Shown: piece by piece, positions 17,911-27,300 of the stretch
Layout of the letters: every line of letters begins with the position of its first letter
How positions within the stretch are numbered: the stretch's first letter is position 1
Assembly (NCBI GenBank): GCA_947501615.1
Contig: CANMWK010000004.1
Coordinates: 186,001 to 250,000 of the forward strand
DNA: 64,000 bases
Source of the DNA: an uncultured Tenacibaculum sp.
GTDB taxonomy: Bacteria > Bacteroidota > Bacteroidia > Flavobacteriales > Flavobacteriaceae
Direction: 5' to 3'
Made by a program: the position numbers and the translations under genes
The notes under the pieces: model-generated
The model's database searches: none
Told to the model about the DNA's origin: nothing
The model's input: the letters and a program-made list of their open reading frames with translations, nothing else

Positions 17911-18264
17911 ATGAAAAGCTTATTTACTTATATGCTAATGGTTAGCTCTATTTTTTTTACTGTTAATAAAGAAAAAACTATAACTAAAAGCGAATTAAAC
18001 CCTATTGCTGCTGATTGTACCTTTGAAGGTAAAAAACTATATGGTAAAATCAGGTTAGTAGAATATGCTTCACAAGCTGATGTTAAAGTAAAAATTGTAA
18101 ACTCTTTTCCAGACTTAAAAGTAAAGTTTGTTGAAAATTTTGCAGATGATTGTGGAGAATGGCAAATTGTAGAAAATGGTGAAGATTTACGAGTATTTAT
18201 CACTGAAAATTTTGCCGATTTAAAAATTAGACCTGTGAATTCTTTTCCTGGGTTAACAAATTGA
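17911..18264 (+). CDS. Secreted protein with 11-residue repeats
   Basis: 117 residues with a short signal peptide. The mature part is a run of about five 11-residue units: KVKIVNSFPDL, KVKFVENFADD, EWQIVENGEDL, RVFITENFADL and KIRPVNSFPGL, with two cysteines (one early, one in unit two to three). The periodic alternation suggests stacked beta strands. It resembles proteins I would place near DUF6150, but this is uncertain. It ends just before the repeat cluster at 18265-18634. Confidence 0.6.
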   Translation: MKSLFTYMLMVSSIFFTVNKEKTITKSELNPIAADCTFEGKKLYGKIRLVEYASQADVKVKIVNSFPDLKVKFVENFADDCGEWQIVENGEDLRVFITENFADLKIRPVNSFPGLTN

Positions 18265-18313
18265 TATACAAAACACAACATTGTAAGATAACGAGGCTAA
18301 AAAGATTATTTTT

Positions 18314-18411
18314 CGTCAAACTTGTTTCAGTTTCTCATCACTACTGATAATTAGATAAATGAGATTCTGAAATACTGAAACAAGTTCAGCACAAGTAAAT
18401 TCAGAATGACG
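18314..18411. repeat. Large inverted repeat R2, full copy
   Basis: It begins CGTC and ends GACG. AACTTGTTTCAGTTTCTCAT on the left pairs with ATGAGATTCTGAAATACTGA plus AACAAGTT on the right. The right half recurs inverted at about 24029-24082. Confidence 0.75.
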
Positions 18412-18461
18412 TTTTAAGATACTTTTCAGCCTCATTATCTTTTTTCATATCTATAAAAACT

Positions 18462-18530
18462 CGTCATTACCAACGAAATATAATGAAGTAAAGTAATCTT
18501 GTTCCTATAATGCTATCAAATAGGCAGATG
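18462..18530 (+). repeat. CGTCATT... dispersed element (R3), intergenic copy
   Basis: CGTCATTACCAACGAA...AAGTAAAGTAATCTTG resembles the widespread CGTCATTGCGA...GAAGCAATCT type of element; a short core of the same type sits inside gltX (20861-20888). It is degenerate; edges are approximate. Confidence 0.55.
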
Positions 18531-18535
18531 AACTA

Positions 18536-18634
18536 ACCCTAAGCAAGTATACGAAGTATCCAATTGAAAATTTTATAACTTTCGATGCAAGAATCTAGAA
18601 ATTAAACCCTTCGCTATCGCCCAGCGATTAAAAT
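18536..18634 (+). repeat. Dispersed ~100 bp repeat R1, copy 2
   Basis: ACCCTAAGCAAGTATACGAA...TTCGATGCAAG...TTCGCTATCGCCCAGCGATT followed by AAAAT. It matches copies at 1167 and 55699 and the inverted one near 50266. Its last bases (GATTAAAAT) contain the TAA stop, read on the minus strand, of the DUF481-like gene. Confidence 0.8.
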
Positions 18635-19380
18635 GAATACATGACTCCGTTTGTTAGTCGATATTGTTCTTTTGGAATACCCAATACAGGAAATTCATCG
18701 TATTGATACGTAAACGTAGTTGCAAATCTCAAATTCTTTATAATTCTAAAACTCATTGTAGTTTGACTAGAAACTCTAAAATCTGAAAACTTATCATATC
18801 TTGGTTGAAAATATGTAGTACTAGCAATCGAGATGTTTTTTACAGGAAATAAACTCATTGAAAAATACGAGCTGTTTCTCCAATCTTTATTGAAAATCTT
18901 CTCATCTGACTCTATTACTTTTTCATGCTCATACATGATTAAATTGCCTAAATATAGCTTGTATTTCTCCGATTTAGACAATTTAAAGCGCAAACCGGCT
19001 CCAACTAAGCCTCTGAATCGTATTGCAGCTATTTCGTTCTCCTGAGACTGTAAAAATGCCTCTAGAGCCATTTTTTTATGAAACTTGTAGTTGTACCTTA
19101 AATGTTGGGCGTTTTTACTTACAAGCTTCCTAGAATTTGCTTCTCGAAAGTCTAAATCGTTTATAAATAACCACAAATGCTTTTCTCTTTTGTATTGTAC
19201 ACGAATCCTATTCGAAACTCCAAAGATTTTATTTCTATTTTTTATCAAATGTAAATCTAACCGTGCAAAACCAGACCAACCTGTAGTATCAGTTACTCTT
19301 CTTAAATTTTCTACATTAATAATTTGTGATGATAGGGTTAATGGAAATAATAAAATAGCGATGTAAATGTATTTTTTCAT
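18628..19380 (-). CDS. DUF481-like outer-membrane protein
   Basis: 250 residues with a signal peptide (YIAILLFPLTLSSQ). HLRYNYKFHKKMALEAFLQSQENEI, then FRGLVGAGLRFKLSKSEKYKLYLGNLIMYE and a terminal YRLTNGVMYSF match DUF481-type beta-barrels of Bacteroidota. The closing aromatic residue (F) is typical of outer-membrane barrels. Role unknown. Its stop codon lies inside the end of repeat R1 copy 2. It follows the RNase Z-like gene by 12 bases on the same strand, so the two may be one operon. Confidence 0.75.
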   Translation of the reverse strand: MKKYIYIAILLFPLTLSSQIINVENLRRVTDTTGWSGFARLDLHLIKNRNKIFGVSNRIRVQYKREKHLWLFINDLDFREANSRKLVSKNAQHLRYNYKFHKKMALEAFLQSQENEIAAIRFRGLVGAGLRFKLSKSEKYKLYLGNLIMYEHEKVIESDEKIFNKDWRNSSYFSMSLFPVKNISIASTTYFQPRYDKFSDFRVSSQTTMSFRIIKNLRFATTFTYQYDEFPVLGIPKEQYRLTNGVMYSF

Positions 19381-19392
19381 TGACTTGACTTA

Positions 19393-20352
19393 CTAACTAA
19401 TCTGTGTTTCTTGAAATGCGGTGTAAAATTCTTTTTGAAGTTGAGTTCGTTGTTCTTCTTTGTACTTTCTTGAAAAATGAATAGGGACTGGGTTTACAAT
19501 TTCGGAACGTTTCATAATTTCTCCTGATTTAGCAGCATAGCTATGAAAATTCTTTTCAGCCAAATCTTTATCTTCATTCAAATAAAAAGATTCTATATAC
19601 ACATGTTTACACCCTGAAAAGTGTGTTTTTATTTTAGTATGATTTTCTTCACTCGCTGCATGATCCATAATAATTCCCAAACTGTCTCCTTTTTCAATTT
19701 TGAGTAGATAAAATAGTTCTTCTGCTTTATAATTTTTATCCTCAATTCTAATTTCTTTTTCCTTTATATCATTTTCAAAAGCTTCTTTCAATTCTTTAAT
19801 CCATTTACCGGGTTTAAGATTAGTGTCTTTGATATCAATTTTTATTTTCTCTCTTTCCTGAAATCTATAAGCAACTGTCGGAATTTTATGATCTAACATT
19901 ACACAAGAAACATGAAAAACTTTATCCTCAAAAATGAAGTTATTCGTTACTTTTTTCACTTTTTTTAACTCCCATTTTGCAGGTTTTAACTCATAAACCT
20001 CATAGTAATTCTCTGATATTAATTCTCTTACTTCATAGCTAATTGCACCTTCATTAATAAGGTTCCACGTGTAACCTTGCAATTTAGATTGTACTTGGGT
20101 TGCAATTCCTTTTGGGCCACAAATAATCACATGTTCCTCAGTACCAATTTGATGCCTAATAATTGCATCAAAATTTATAAAATGATCGATATGTGTGTGA
20201 CTAATAAACACAGCTTTAATATTCTGTATTTCTTTCACTGTCAATCCACTAGCTTCTCCACAATCACATAAATAATTCCAAGAGTGGTTGTCTTTTTGTA
20301 TGAAGATAGAAATATCTTCTTCTGAAGTACTTTTAACTGTAGCTGTAAACAT
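19393..20352 (-). CDS. MBL-fold hydrolase, RNase Z-like
   Basis: 319 residues. FISHTHIDHF (metal motif HxHxDH, 52-57), FINFDAIIRHQIG, a later MLDHKIPTVAYRF and LGIIMDHA are in the order found in ribonuclease Z and related metallo-beta-lactamases. RNase Z trims tRNA 3' trailers; whether this is the housekeeping enzyme or a paralogue cannot be told, because its sequence between the motifs is divergent. It sits between gltX (upstream) and the DUF481-like gene. Confidence 0.7.
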   Translation of the reverse strand: MFTATVKSTSEEDISIFIQKDNHSWNYLCDCGEASGLTVKEIQNIKAVFISHTHIDHFINFDAIIRHQIGTEEHVIICGPKGIATQVQSKLQGYTWNLINEGAISYEVRELISENYYEVYELKPAKWELKKVKKVTNNFIFEDKVFHVSCVMLDHKIPTVAYRFQEREKIKIDIKDTNLKPGKWIKELKEAFENDIKEKEIRIEDKNYKAEELFYLLKIEKGDSLGIIMDHAASEENHTKIKTHFSGCKHVYIESFYLNEDKDLAEKNFHSYAAKSGEIMKRSEIVNPVPIHFSRKYKEEQRTQLQKEFYTAFQETQIS

Positions 20353-20409
20353 TATTTCTTTTTCTTTATTTGGTTACAAAGAAACAAAAAACTAATACTA
20401 TGAAAAGAA

Positions 20410-20444
20410 AAAAGCGCTATTAAGTAAGTTTAATAACGCTTTTT
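20410..20444 (-). terminator. Terminator of gltX
   Basis: AAAGCG-TATTA pairs with TAATA-CGCTTT around a short loop; on the minus strand the stem runs into TTTTTTC. It lies right after the gltX stop (20462). Confidence 0.75.
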
Positions 20445-20461
20445 ATATGTTGTAAAATGGA

Positions 20462-22006
20462 TTAACCTAAATTAGTTATCGCATTTTGAATTCTTTTTAT
20501 TGTAGTTTCTTTACCAACCATAGTCATGATTTCAAATAAATCTGGGCCTGCTAGTTTTCCTACTAAACTTAATCGTAATGGTTGCATTACTTTACCAAAA
20601 CCAATTTCTTTTGAAGTTATCCAACCTTTAATTTCTGTTTGCGCATTTTCTATTGAAAACTCTTCAATTCCTTCGATTACAGTGACTAACTCTTTCATTA
20701 ACTCACCTGTAGTTTCTTTCCATTGCTTTTTAGCAGCTTTTGGGTCGTATTCTGTAGGATCTTGGAAGAAAAAACTTGACAAATCCCAGAAATCTTGAAC
20801 GAATACCGCACGCTCTTTAATTAAAGCAACTACTTTTTGAACATACGTTTTATCTTCAAAAGATTGCTTTGTTTCACTCGCAATGACGTTTTCTTTAAGT
20901 ATTGGTAAATACAACTCAACTAACTCATTATCAGTTTTTTGTTGTAAATATTGTTGATTAAACCACTTGGTTTTATCTGGACTGAATTTTGCTCCAGATT
21001 TACTAACTCTTGCTAAATCAAACGCTTCAACTAAAGCTTCTAGAGAAAATAATTCTTGTTCAGTTCCTGGATTCCAACCTAATAAAGCCAACATGTTTAT
21101 AAAAGCATCAGAGAAATATCCGTCTTCCTTGTATCCACGTGAAATATCACCAGTTTTTTCATTTGTATATTCTAAAGGGAAAACAGGAAAACCTAATTTA
21201 TCTCCATCACGTTTACTTAATTTTCCTTTACCAACTGGTTTTAAAATCAATGGTAAATGTGCAAACTTTGGTGATTCCCAACCAAATGCAGTATATAATA
21301 GCGAGTGTAGTGGGAGAGAAGGTAACCATTCTTCTCCACGAATTACATGAGAAATTTCCATTAAATGATCGTCTACAATATTTGCTAAATGGTATGTTGG
21401 CATACCATCAGATTTAAATAAAATCTTATCATCCAATGTATTCGTATCAATTTTAATAGTTCCTCTAACTTCATCTTCTAAGATTAAAGTTTGATCTTGA
21501 GGTGTTTTAAAACGTACTACATATTTTTCTCCAGCTGCTATTTTTTGTTGTACTTCTTCTTCAGAAAGTACTAAAGAATTTACCAATCTTCCTTTTTCAC
21601 GATTATGCCAATTGTAAATAAACGTTTTACCATTTGCTTCGTGATCTTTACGATGCGCATCTAACTGTTCTGCAGTATCAAAGGCATAATACGCCCATCC
21701 GTTAGCTAATAATTCTTCTGCGTATTGTTTGTATACATCTTTACGTTCTGACTGTCTGTAGGGTCCAAATTTTTCATTCCTACCAGGTCCTTCATCAAAA
21801 GGAATGGCACACCATTCTAAAGCATCAACAATATACTGTTCTGCATTAGCTACATAACGCGTTTGATCGGTATCTTCGATACGTAAAACGAATGTTCCAT
21901 TATGTTTTTTTGCAAATAAATAATTGAATAATGCGGTTCTTACACCTCCCATATGTAATGGTCCTGTTGGACTTGGTGCAAAACGCACACGAACGTTATC
22001 AGACAT
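20462..22006 (-). CDS. gltX: Glutamyl-tRNA synthetase
   Basis: 514 residues. Class I signature PSPTGPLHMGG (HIGH-type, residues 11-21) and GKLSKRDGD (KMSKS-type) flank the catalytic core, and the C-terminal anticodon-binding region follows. The enzyme charges tRNA-Glu (and tRNA-Gln in organisms using transamidation). Oddity: residues about 373-383 (NVIASETKQS) correspond to the translated CGTCATTGCGAGTGAAACAA repeat motif lying in the anticodon-binding half. Reading frame is intact, so the gene should work. It has its own terminator; divergently placed neighbours lie on both sides. Confidence 0.97.
   Translation of the reverse strand: MSDNVRVRFAPSPTGPLHMGGVRTALFNYLFAKKHNGTFVLRIEDTDQTRYVANAEQYIVDALEWCAIPFDEGPGRNEKFGPYRQSERKDVYKQYAEELLANGWAYYAFDTAEQLDAHRKDHEANGKTFIYNWHNREKGRLVNSLVLSEEEVQQKIAAGEKYVVRFKTPQDQTLILEDEVRGTIKIDTNTLDDKILFKSDGMPTYHLANIVDDHLMEISHVIRGEEWLPSLPLHSLLYTAFGWESPKFAHLPLILKPVGKGKLSKRDGDKLGFPVFPLEYTNEKTGDISRGYKEDGYFSDAFINMLALLGWNPGTEQELFSLEALVEAFDLARVSKSGAKFSPDKTKWFNQQYLQQKTDNELVELYLPILKENVIASETKQSFEDKTYVQKVVALIKERAVFVQDFWDLSSFFFQDPTEYDPKAAKKQWKETTGELMKELVTVIEGIEEFSIENAQTEIKGWITSKEIGFGKVMQPLRLSLVGKLAGPDLFEIMTMVGKETTIKRIQNAITNLG
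20861..20888 (-). repeat. R3-type repeat core inserted in frame within gltX
   Basis: On the coding strand it reads CGTCATTGCGAGTGAAACAA then AGCAATCT, the well-known core of a widespread intergenic bacterial repeat, translated here as VIASETKQS. The intergenic copy at 18462 is a degenerate relative. Confidence 0.7.
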
Positions 22007-22065
22007 TTTTTTAATTTTTTAACGTGGCAAAGATAGTTGTAAAAGACAAAGCAAAAAAGACAAAA

Positions 22066-22092
22066 AAAGAGAGTTTCGTATGAAACTCTCTT
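22066..22092 (-). terminator. Terminator of the 277-aa barrel gene
   Basis: AAGAGAGTTTC...GAAACTCTCTT is a perfect stem with a 4-base loop; on the minus strand it is followed by TTTTTTTG. It lies between the stop at 22117 and gltX. Confidence 0.8.
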
Positions 22093-22116
22093 CTGTATTA
22101 TTTATGTGAAGTTATA

Positions 22117-22950
22117 TTATAACTTGTAGTATAAACCGAATGATAGTGCTGGAGACTTTGCTACACGTCTTCCTCCTAATGCACCTCCAAAACCTACATT
22201 AGCACCAAAGTTTTTATTGATTTCTCCAATAACTTTAAGACCAAAAGCAGCATAACTCTGATCATTAACATATAAGCTAGTAGCTAAATTAGTAAGAGGT
22301 TGCACAACTTCGCCATTTTGAAATGAAGCAACTCCATCTAAAAATCCAGCTACCCATAACCAAGAATCTACTTTATATCCAGCTTCTCCACCTAATTTAA
22401 ATGCAGAACTGTAATCATTTGTTCTAATATCAACACCTGTAAAACCTTGGATGTACCATTTGTTAAATCCTCTACCTACAGTAATCAAAGGTGTAATTGT
22501 CCAAGCATCATAACCTGTTCTTAAACCAGTTGCTGCATCAAAACTTCCAGTATTAGCTTCAATCATCAATTGACCAGAAACTAACCATTTTTTATTATAA
22601 AAGTTATGACGAACTCCTACTTGAATATTACCTAAAGTACTTTCTGATCCTTCAGCAGTTACAGGAAATGGAGTAGGGTTTACTAAATCATTTGTAGCAA
22701 CGAATTTGAATGGTAAATTAGCAATTAAAGTTGTTTTGTCTGAAATTCCGTACTCTGCATACAATTGCAAAGTGTTATCACTAATTTCTCGTTCTGTTTG
22801 ATAATCTGGATTACCGAAAATATCAGAATACGTTGGTATTGTAGTGAAATTTAATTGTAAATAAGCTTCACCTTTTTTTTGTGTCCAAGGACTTTGTGCA
22901 TATGAAGTAATTGTAATGCATAAAAGTAAATAAAACGTTAGTTTTTTCAT
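22117..22950 (-). CDS. Outer-membrane beta-barrel protein (transporter-like)
   Basis: 277 residues with a signal peptide (LLLCITITSYAQS). The sequence is strand-rich (DKTTLIANLPFKFVATND, NIQVGVRHNFYNKKWLVSGQ, KNFGANVGFGGALGG) and ends FGLYYKL, a C-terminal aromatic pattern of outer-membrane barrels. It resembles the phenol-degradation MetA-type barrel group. A ligand cannot be deduced. It is monocistronic with its own terminator. Confidence 0.7.
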   Translation of the reverse strand: MKKLTFYLLLCITITSYAQSPWTQKKGEAYLQLNFTTIPTYSDIFGNPDYQTEREISDNTLQLYAEYGISDKTTLIANLPFKFVATNDLVNPTPFPVTAEGSESTLGNIQVGVRHNFYNKKWLVSGQLMIEANTGSFDAATGLRTGYDAWTITPLITVGRGFNKWYIQGFTGVDIRTNDYSSAFKLGGEAGYKVDSWLWVAGFLDGVASFQNGEVVQPLTNLATSLYVNDQSYAAFGLKVIGEINKNFGANVGFGGALGGRRVAKSPALSFGLYYKL

Positions 22951-22997
22951 GTTTTAAAATATTTAAGTGCTTAGTTTGTATTTAATAGGATACCTTA

Positions 22998-23036
22998 CAA
23001 AAAATGCCTAGAAAATTATTTCCTAAGCATTTTTGT
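22998..23036 (-). terminator. Probable terminator after the 281-aa esterase gene
   Basis: AAAAATGC...GCATTTTT stem with CTAG/CTAA inner pairing; on the minus strand it runs into TTTTTTG. Located just after the stop at 23051. Confidence 0.6.
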
Positions 23037-23050
23037 ATAATTATTTAGTT

Positions 23051-23896
23051 TTAATGATGTTTTAAGAAAAAATCTCTTGTTTTTACCCAAGTATCTAAAA
23101 TTAAAAGTTGTTCTGAACTATAGTTATGTGATGCAAATGGATATAAGGTAAATTCATTTTCTACTCCTAATTCATTTAAACGGTCACGCAAACTTGGTCC
23201 TTGATTTGCTTCTACCAACTCATCCATTCCTGCATGAAATTGAATTGTTGGTGGTGAATCTGCTGTAGCTTGAAATAATGGACTGTTAGCTTCAAAAAAT
23301 TCGCGAGTAGGGTTGATTCCTGCTGAACCAACTATCTGACCCAAAAATGTTGTAGCATCATTATTAGATAAATCAGTAGGACCTACAATACTAGCAACAG
23401 CATTCACCTGATTTTCCGAATCGAAAGCATAACTCCATAGCATTGCTAATTGAGCTCCTGCACTAGCACCTATAAATGCTATTTCATTTGAAATTTTATA
23501 TTGTGATCTATTAGTTTTTAAGTGATTGACTACAGAAGTTATGTCATCTATTTGGGTTGGAAAAGGTGAAACTCCTGCGCCAGCCAAACGGTAGTTCATA
23601 TTTACTATTGCATAAGTTCCTATTTCATCAATAATTATGTCTCGCATAAAATTAACGTCCTCTTTACTACCTTGCACCCAACTACCTCCATGAATTAAAA
23701 TAATTACTTTAGTATTCTCATCTCTACCTTCTGGTAAATAAAGATCATATACTTGCCTTTCGTTTGTTCCATAAGACACATTAAGTCTTAATTCTGCGGC
23801 TAAAGGTTTTACAGTATTTTCTTCTTCATCAGAGCAACTAACGAAAAACACAGAAAATAGTGTAATAAATAAAACTGATTTGTAAAATTTAGTCAT
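23051..23896 (-). CDS. Lipoprotein alpha/beta-hydrolase (esterase)
   Basis: 281 residues with lipobox FFVSC (Cys21). HGGSWVQGSKED (about 69-80) is the oxyanion motif, GASAGAQ carries Ser145, GMDELVEA supplies Asp225 and ASHNY His257. The full triad is present, so it should be an active esterase of the carboxylesterase/BD-FAE type, held in the envelope. It is shorter than the esterase at 15524-16519 but of the same lipoprotein type. Substrate unknown. Confidence 0.82.
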   Translation of the reverse strand: MTKFYKSVLFITLFSVFFVSCSDEEENTVKPLAAELRLNVSYGTNERQVYDLYLPEGRDENTKVIILIHGGSWVQGSKEDVNFMRDIIIDEIGTYAIVNMNYRLAGAGVSPFPTQIDDITSVVNHLKTNRSQYKISNEIAFIGASAGAQLAMLWSYAFDSENQVNAVASIVGPTDLSNNDATTFLGQIVGSAGINPTREFFEANSPLFQATADSPPTIQFHAGMDELVEANQGPSLRDRLNELGVENEFTLYPFASHNYSSEQLLILDTWVKTRDFFLKHH

Positions 23897-24331
23897 GTGT
23901 AATTTAATTTGTTATGCTAATATAATTAATTTGGAAGGACTTTTTTATTCGAAAAACCTTAGAAGAATTAAATTCTAAAGTAATTTAATTTTGAATATCC
24001 ATTTTTAGTCATAATGCTTGTTTTTTATGTCGTTCAGATTTTACCTATGCTGTACTTGTTTCAGTATTTAGGAATCTCATAGTTTTATTAATCCATTGTT
24101 TGTAATGGAAATTTGAACTTGTCTTTGATTAACAACAGATAGTATTTTACATGACAGATAATGATATTTAATTATATAAAACACATTAGTCTTTTTCATT
24201 TTTAACTTCAAATAACTAGATATAAAATTCAATTTTCCCTTGTAGATCCTAATTTTAAGTAATAATTAAAAACTTAGACTGTTATTACAATTTTAAATTA
24301 ATTAAATTTACGAGTTAACATTTTTTGATTT
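23897..24331. other. Gene-free region between divergent genes
   Basis: 435 AT-rich bases between the minus-strand esterase and the plus-strand DUF4175 gene. It holds half of repeat R2 (24029-24082) and must include both promoters; no convincing promoter pair was picked out. Confidence 0.6.
24029..24082. repeat. Inverted repeat R2, half copy
   Basis: GTCGTTCAGATTTTACC...TACTTGTTTCAGTATTTAGG plus AATCTCATAG is the reverse complement, with scattered differences, of the right half of the element at 18358-18411. Confidence 0.7.
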
Positions 24332-27300
24332 ATGAGTAATTTAAGTAGTATTGAGCAAAAACTTCAACAATTTAGCAGGAAGTTTTATACTAATGAGTTA
24401 ATAAAGGGAAGTATATTATTCTTTACGTTGAGTTTAATTTATTTGTTTTTTACGCTTTTCATTGAATACTTTTTTTGGTTAAAACCCAATGCTAGAACCC
24501 TATTGTTTTGGTTATTTATTGGAGTACAACTCTTTTTATTGATTCGTTTTATTTGTTTTCCTCTGTTCAAATTATTCGGACTTAAAAAAGGTTTGAGTAA
24601 AGAAGAGTCTTCTCGTTTAATTGGAGAACATTTTCCAGAAGTAAAAGATAAATTATTAAACTTTTTACAATTAAAAAATACTCAGAACAATTCTGAACTA
24701 CTATTAGCAAGTATAGATCAAAAAGCAAAAGAATTGAATCCAGTACCTTTTTCTAAGGCTATTAATTTTTCTGTGAATGTTAAATATTTAAAATATTTAG
24801 GAATACCTATTATTATTTGGATAGCAATATATCTAACAGGTTTTGGTAGTAAGTTGAATGATAGTTTAAATAGAGTAGTTAATCATAGTGTAGCTTATAA
24901 TCCGCCTGCACCTTTTTATTTTGAATTAACATCAAAAAACTTAGAAGTAATCAAAGGAGATCCTTTAACTGTTTATATTCAAACAAAAGGAAATATCATT
25001 CCTGAGGAAGCAAAAATCAACTTTAATAATGAATCTTATTATCTAGATAATAATGGTGGTGGCTTATTTTCTTACACTTTTGAATCTGTAAACAAGAACA
25101 TTCAATTTTTTATTGAAGCTAATGGTATTAACTCTACTATGTATCAGATAGCTATAATTAATACTCCTTCTATAAAAAACATAGGCCTTTTTATTAATTA
25201 TCCTAACTATGTGGGTAAAAAAAATGAAGTGATTACTAATGCTACAAACATCACTGTTCCACAAGGAACATTTGTAAAATGGGATGTACTAACATCTAAT
25301 ACAGATAATGTTAACTATAATTCAAATAAAAAAACTACAGCATTTAAAAAAGAAACTGAAAACAAATTTACATATCAAAAAAGGATTACGGAAGACACAA
25401 ATTACTCAATAAGCACTTCTAATGAAAGATTAAAAGATTATGAGAAATTAAATTTTTCGATAAACAGTATTCGTGATGAAAACCCTAGTATTCGTGTAAA
25501 GTCAAATATTGATAGCATTACAAGAGGCCCTGTTTACTTTGCTGGGGAAATTTCAGATGATTATGGGTTTAAAAAACTCGAGATGGTGTATTATGACAGT
25601 AAAAACCCACAAAAAGAAAATATAAAAACTATAAAAATTTCTAAAGAAAACATTCAAAGTTTCTTTTCAAAATTCCCAGATGATTTAAAATTGATCGATG
25701 GGGTAGATTATGAGTTGTTTTTTAGAGTATATGACAATGATGCTATCAATGGAAATAAAAAAGCAGTGAGTAAAAAGTTTTCATATCGTAAGAAAACAAG
25801 TGATGAATTAGATAAAGAACTCCTTGAAGAACAACAAAACTACTTACAAAACATTCAAAATTCATTAGAAAAGCAACAAGACAGTAAACAAGAGTTAGAA
25901 AAAGTACAATTTGATCTCCAAAACAAGAAAAACATGAATTGGAATGATCAGAAAAAGATGCAAAACATTATTAAGCGTCAAGAACAGTATCAAAAAATGA
26001 TGCAAAGACAAACAAAAAAGTTACAAGAGAACTTTTCAGAAAAAGAAGAAAAGAACGAGAGTCTACAAAAGAAAAAAGAAAATCTACAAAAAAGAATAGA
26101 GGAGCTTAAGAAAATGCAACAGCAGAAAAAGCTTTTAGATGAATTAAAAAAGATGGCTGAAAAGCTAAACAAAGAAGACTTAATTAAGAAATCTAAACAA
26201 TTAGCACAGCAAAACAAACAACAAGAAAAAAGTTTAGAACGTGTTTTGGAGTTAGCAAAACAATATTATGTTGAACAAAAAATGAATCAGATTGCTAATA
26301 AATTGGACGAATTAGCAAAAAAACAAGAAGAATTAAGCAAGAAGGAAAACACACAAGAAGAACAAAAGAAACTAAAAGAAGAATTTGAAGAACAAAAAAA
26401 GGAATTAGATGAGCTTAAAAAAGAAAACAGCAAATTAAAGCGTCCAATGGATTTACCTTCTGTTGATGATTTAAAAAAGGAAACACAAAAGCAATTAGAC
26501 AAAGCAGAAGAAAACCAAAAAAACAATCAAAACAAAGAAGCAAAAGAAAATCAGAAGAAGGCTGCTCAAAAAATGAAACAAATGAGTCAAAAAATGCAGC
26601 AATCTATGGAAATGATGAGTAATGAAATGGCAGAAGAAAACATGGAAGACCTACGAAGTATTGTTGAAAATCTGGTTACATTTTCTTTTGATCAAGAAGG
26701 TTTAATGGATAATTTCTCTAAAATATCATCTGGTCATCCTAATTTCGGCAAGAACTTAAAGAAACAAAATCAACTAAAAACATATTTTGAACATATTGAT
26801 GATAGTTTATTTGTATTATCATTACGTGTACCTGAATTAAGTTCTACAATACAAGATCATTTGGCTAACGCACATTATAACTTAGATCAATCTTTAGAAA
26901 ACTTTACTGACAGCAGATTTAGAAATGGTATATCAAATCAAAGATATGTAATGACTGCTGCTAATGAACTTGCAGATATGTTAAGTGATACTTTAGATGC
27001 TATGCAGAACCCAAAACCAGGAAGTGGTAGTGGTAAAGGTAAGAGTGGAAAATCATTTAGTTTACCAGATATTATTCAAAAGCAAGAGACTTTAATGGAA
27101 AAAATGAAGAAGGGTATGAAAGACAAAGGAAAGGATGGTAAACCAAAAGATGGAAATAAAGATGAGCCTAAAGATGGTGAAAAAGGCAAACAAAAAGGGA
27201 AAGGAAACAAAAAAGGACAACAAAAAGGAGAAGGAGAACCTGGCGAGAATGATGATATGAATGGTGAATTGTATGAAATATACAAACAACAAAGCGAATT

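Larger units (their letters stand above)
18265..18627. other. Gene-free nest of three dispersed repeat types
   Basis: In 363 bases lie, in order, a large inverted repeat (R2), a CGTCATTAC... element (R3) and one copy of the ~100 bp repeat (R1). They fill most of the gap between convergent genes. No promoter or RNA gene seen. Confidence 0.75.

Noticed and set aside
17928-18281. A 117-residue antisense ORF over the repeat protein
   Set aside because: Mirrors the repeat protein in the opposite frame; composition is a by-product of its repeats.
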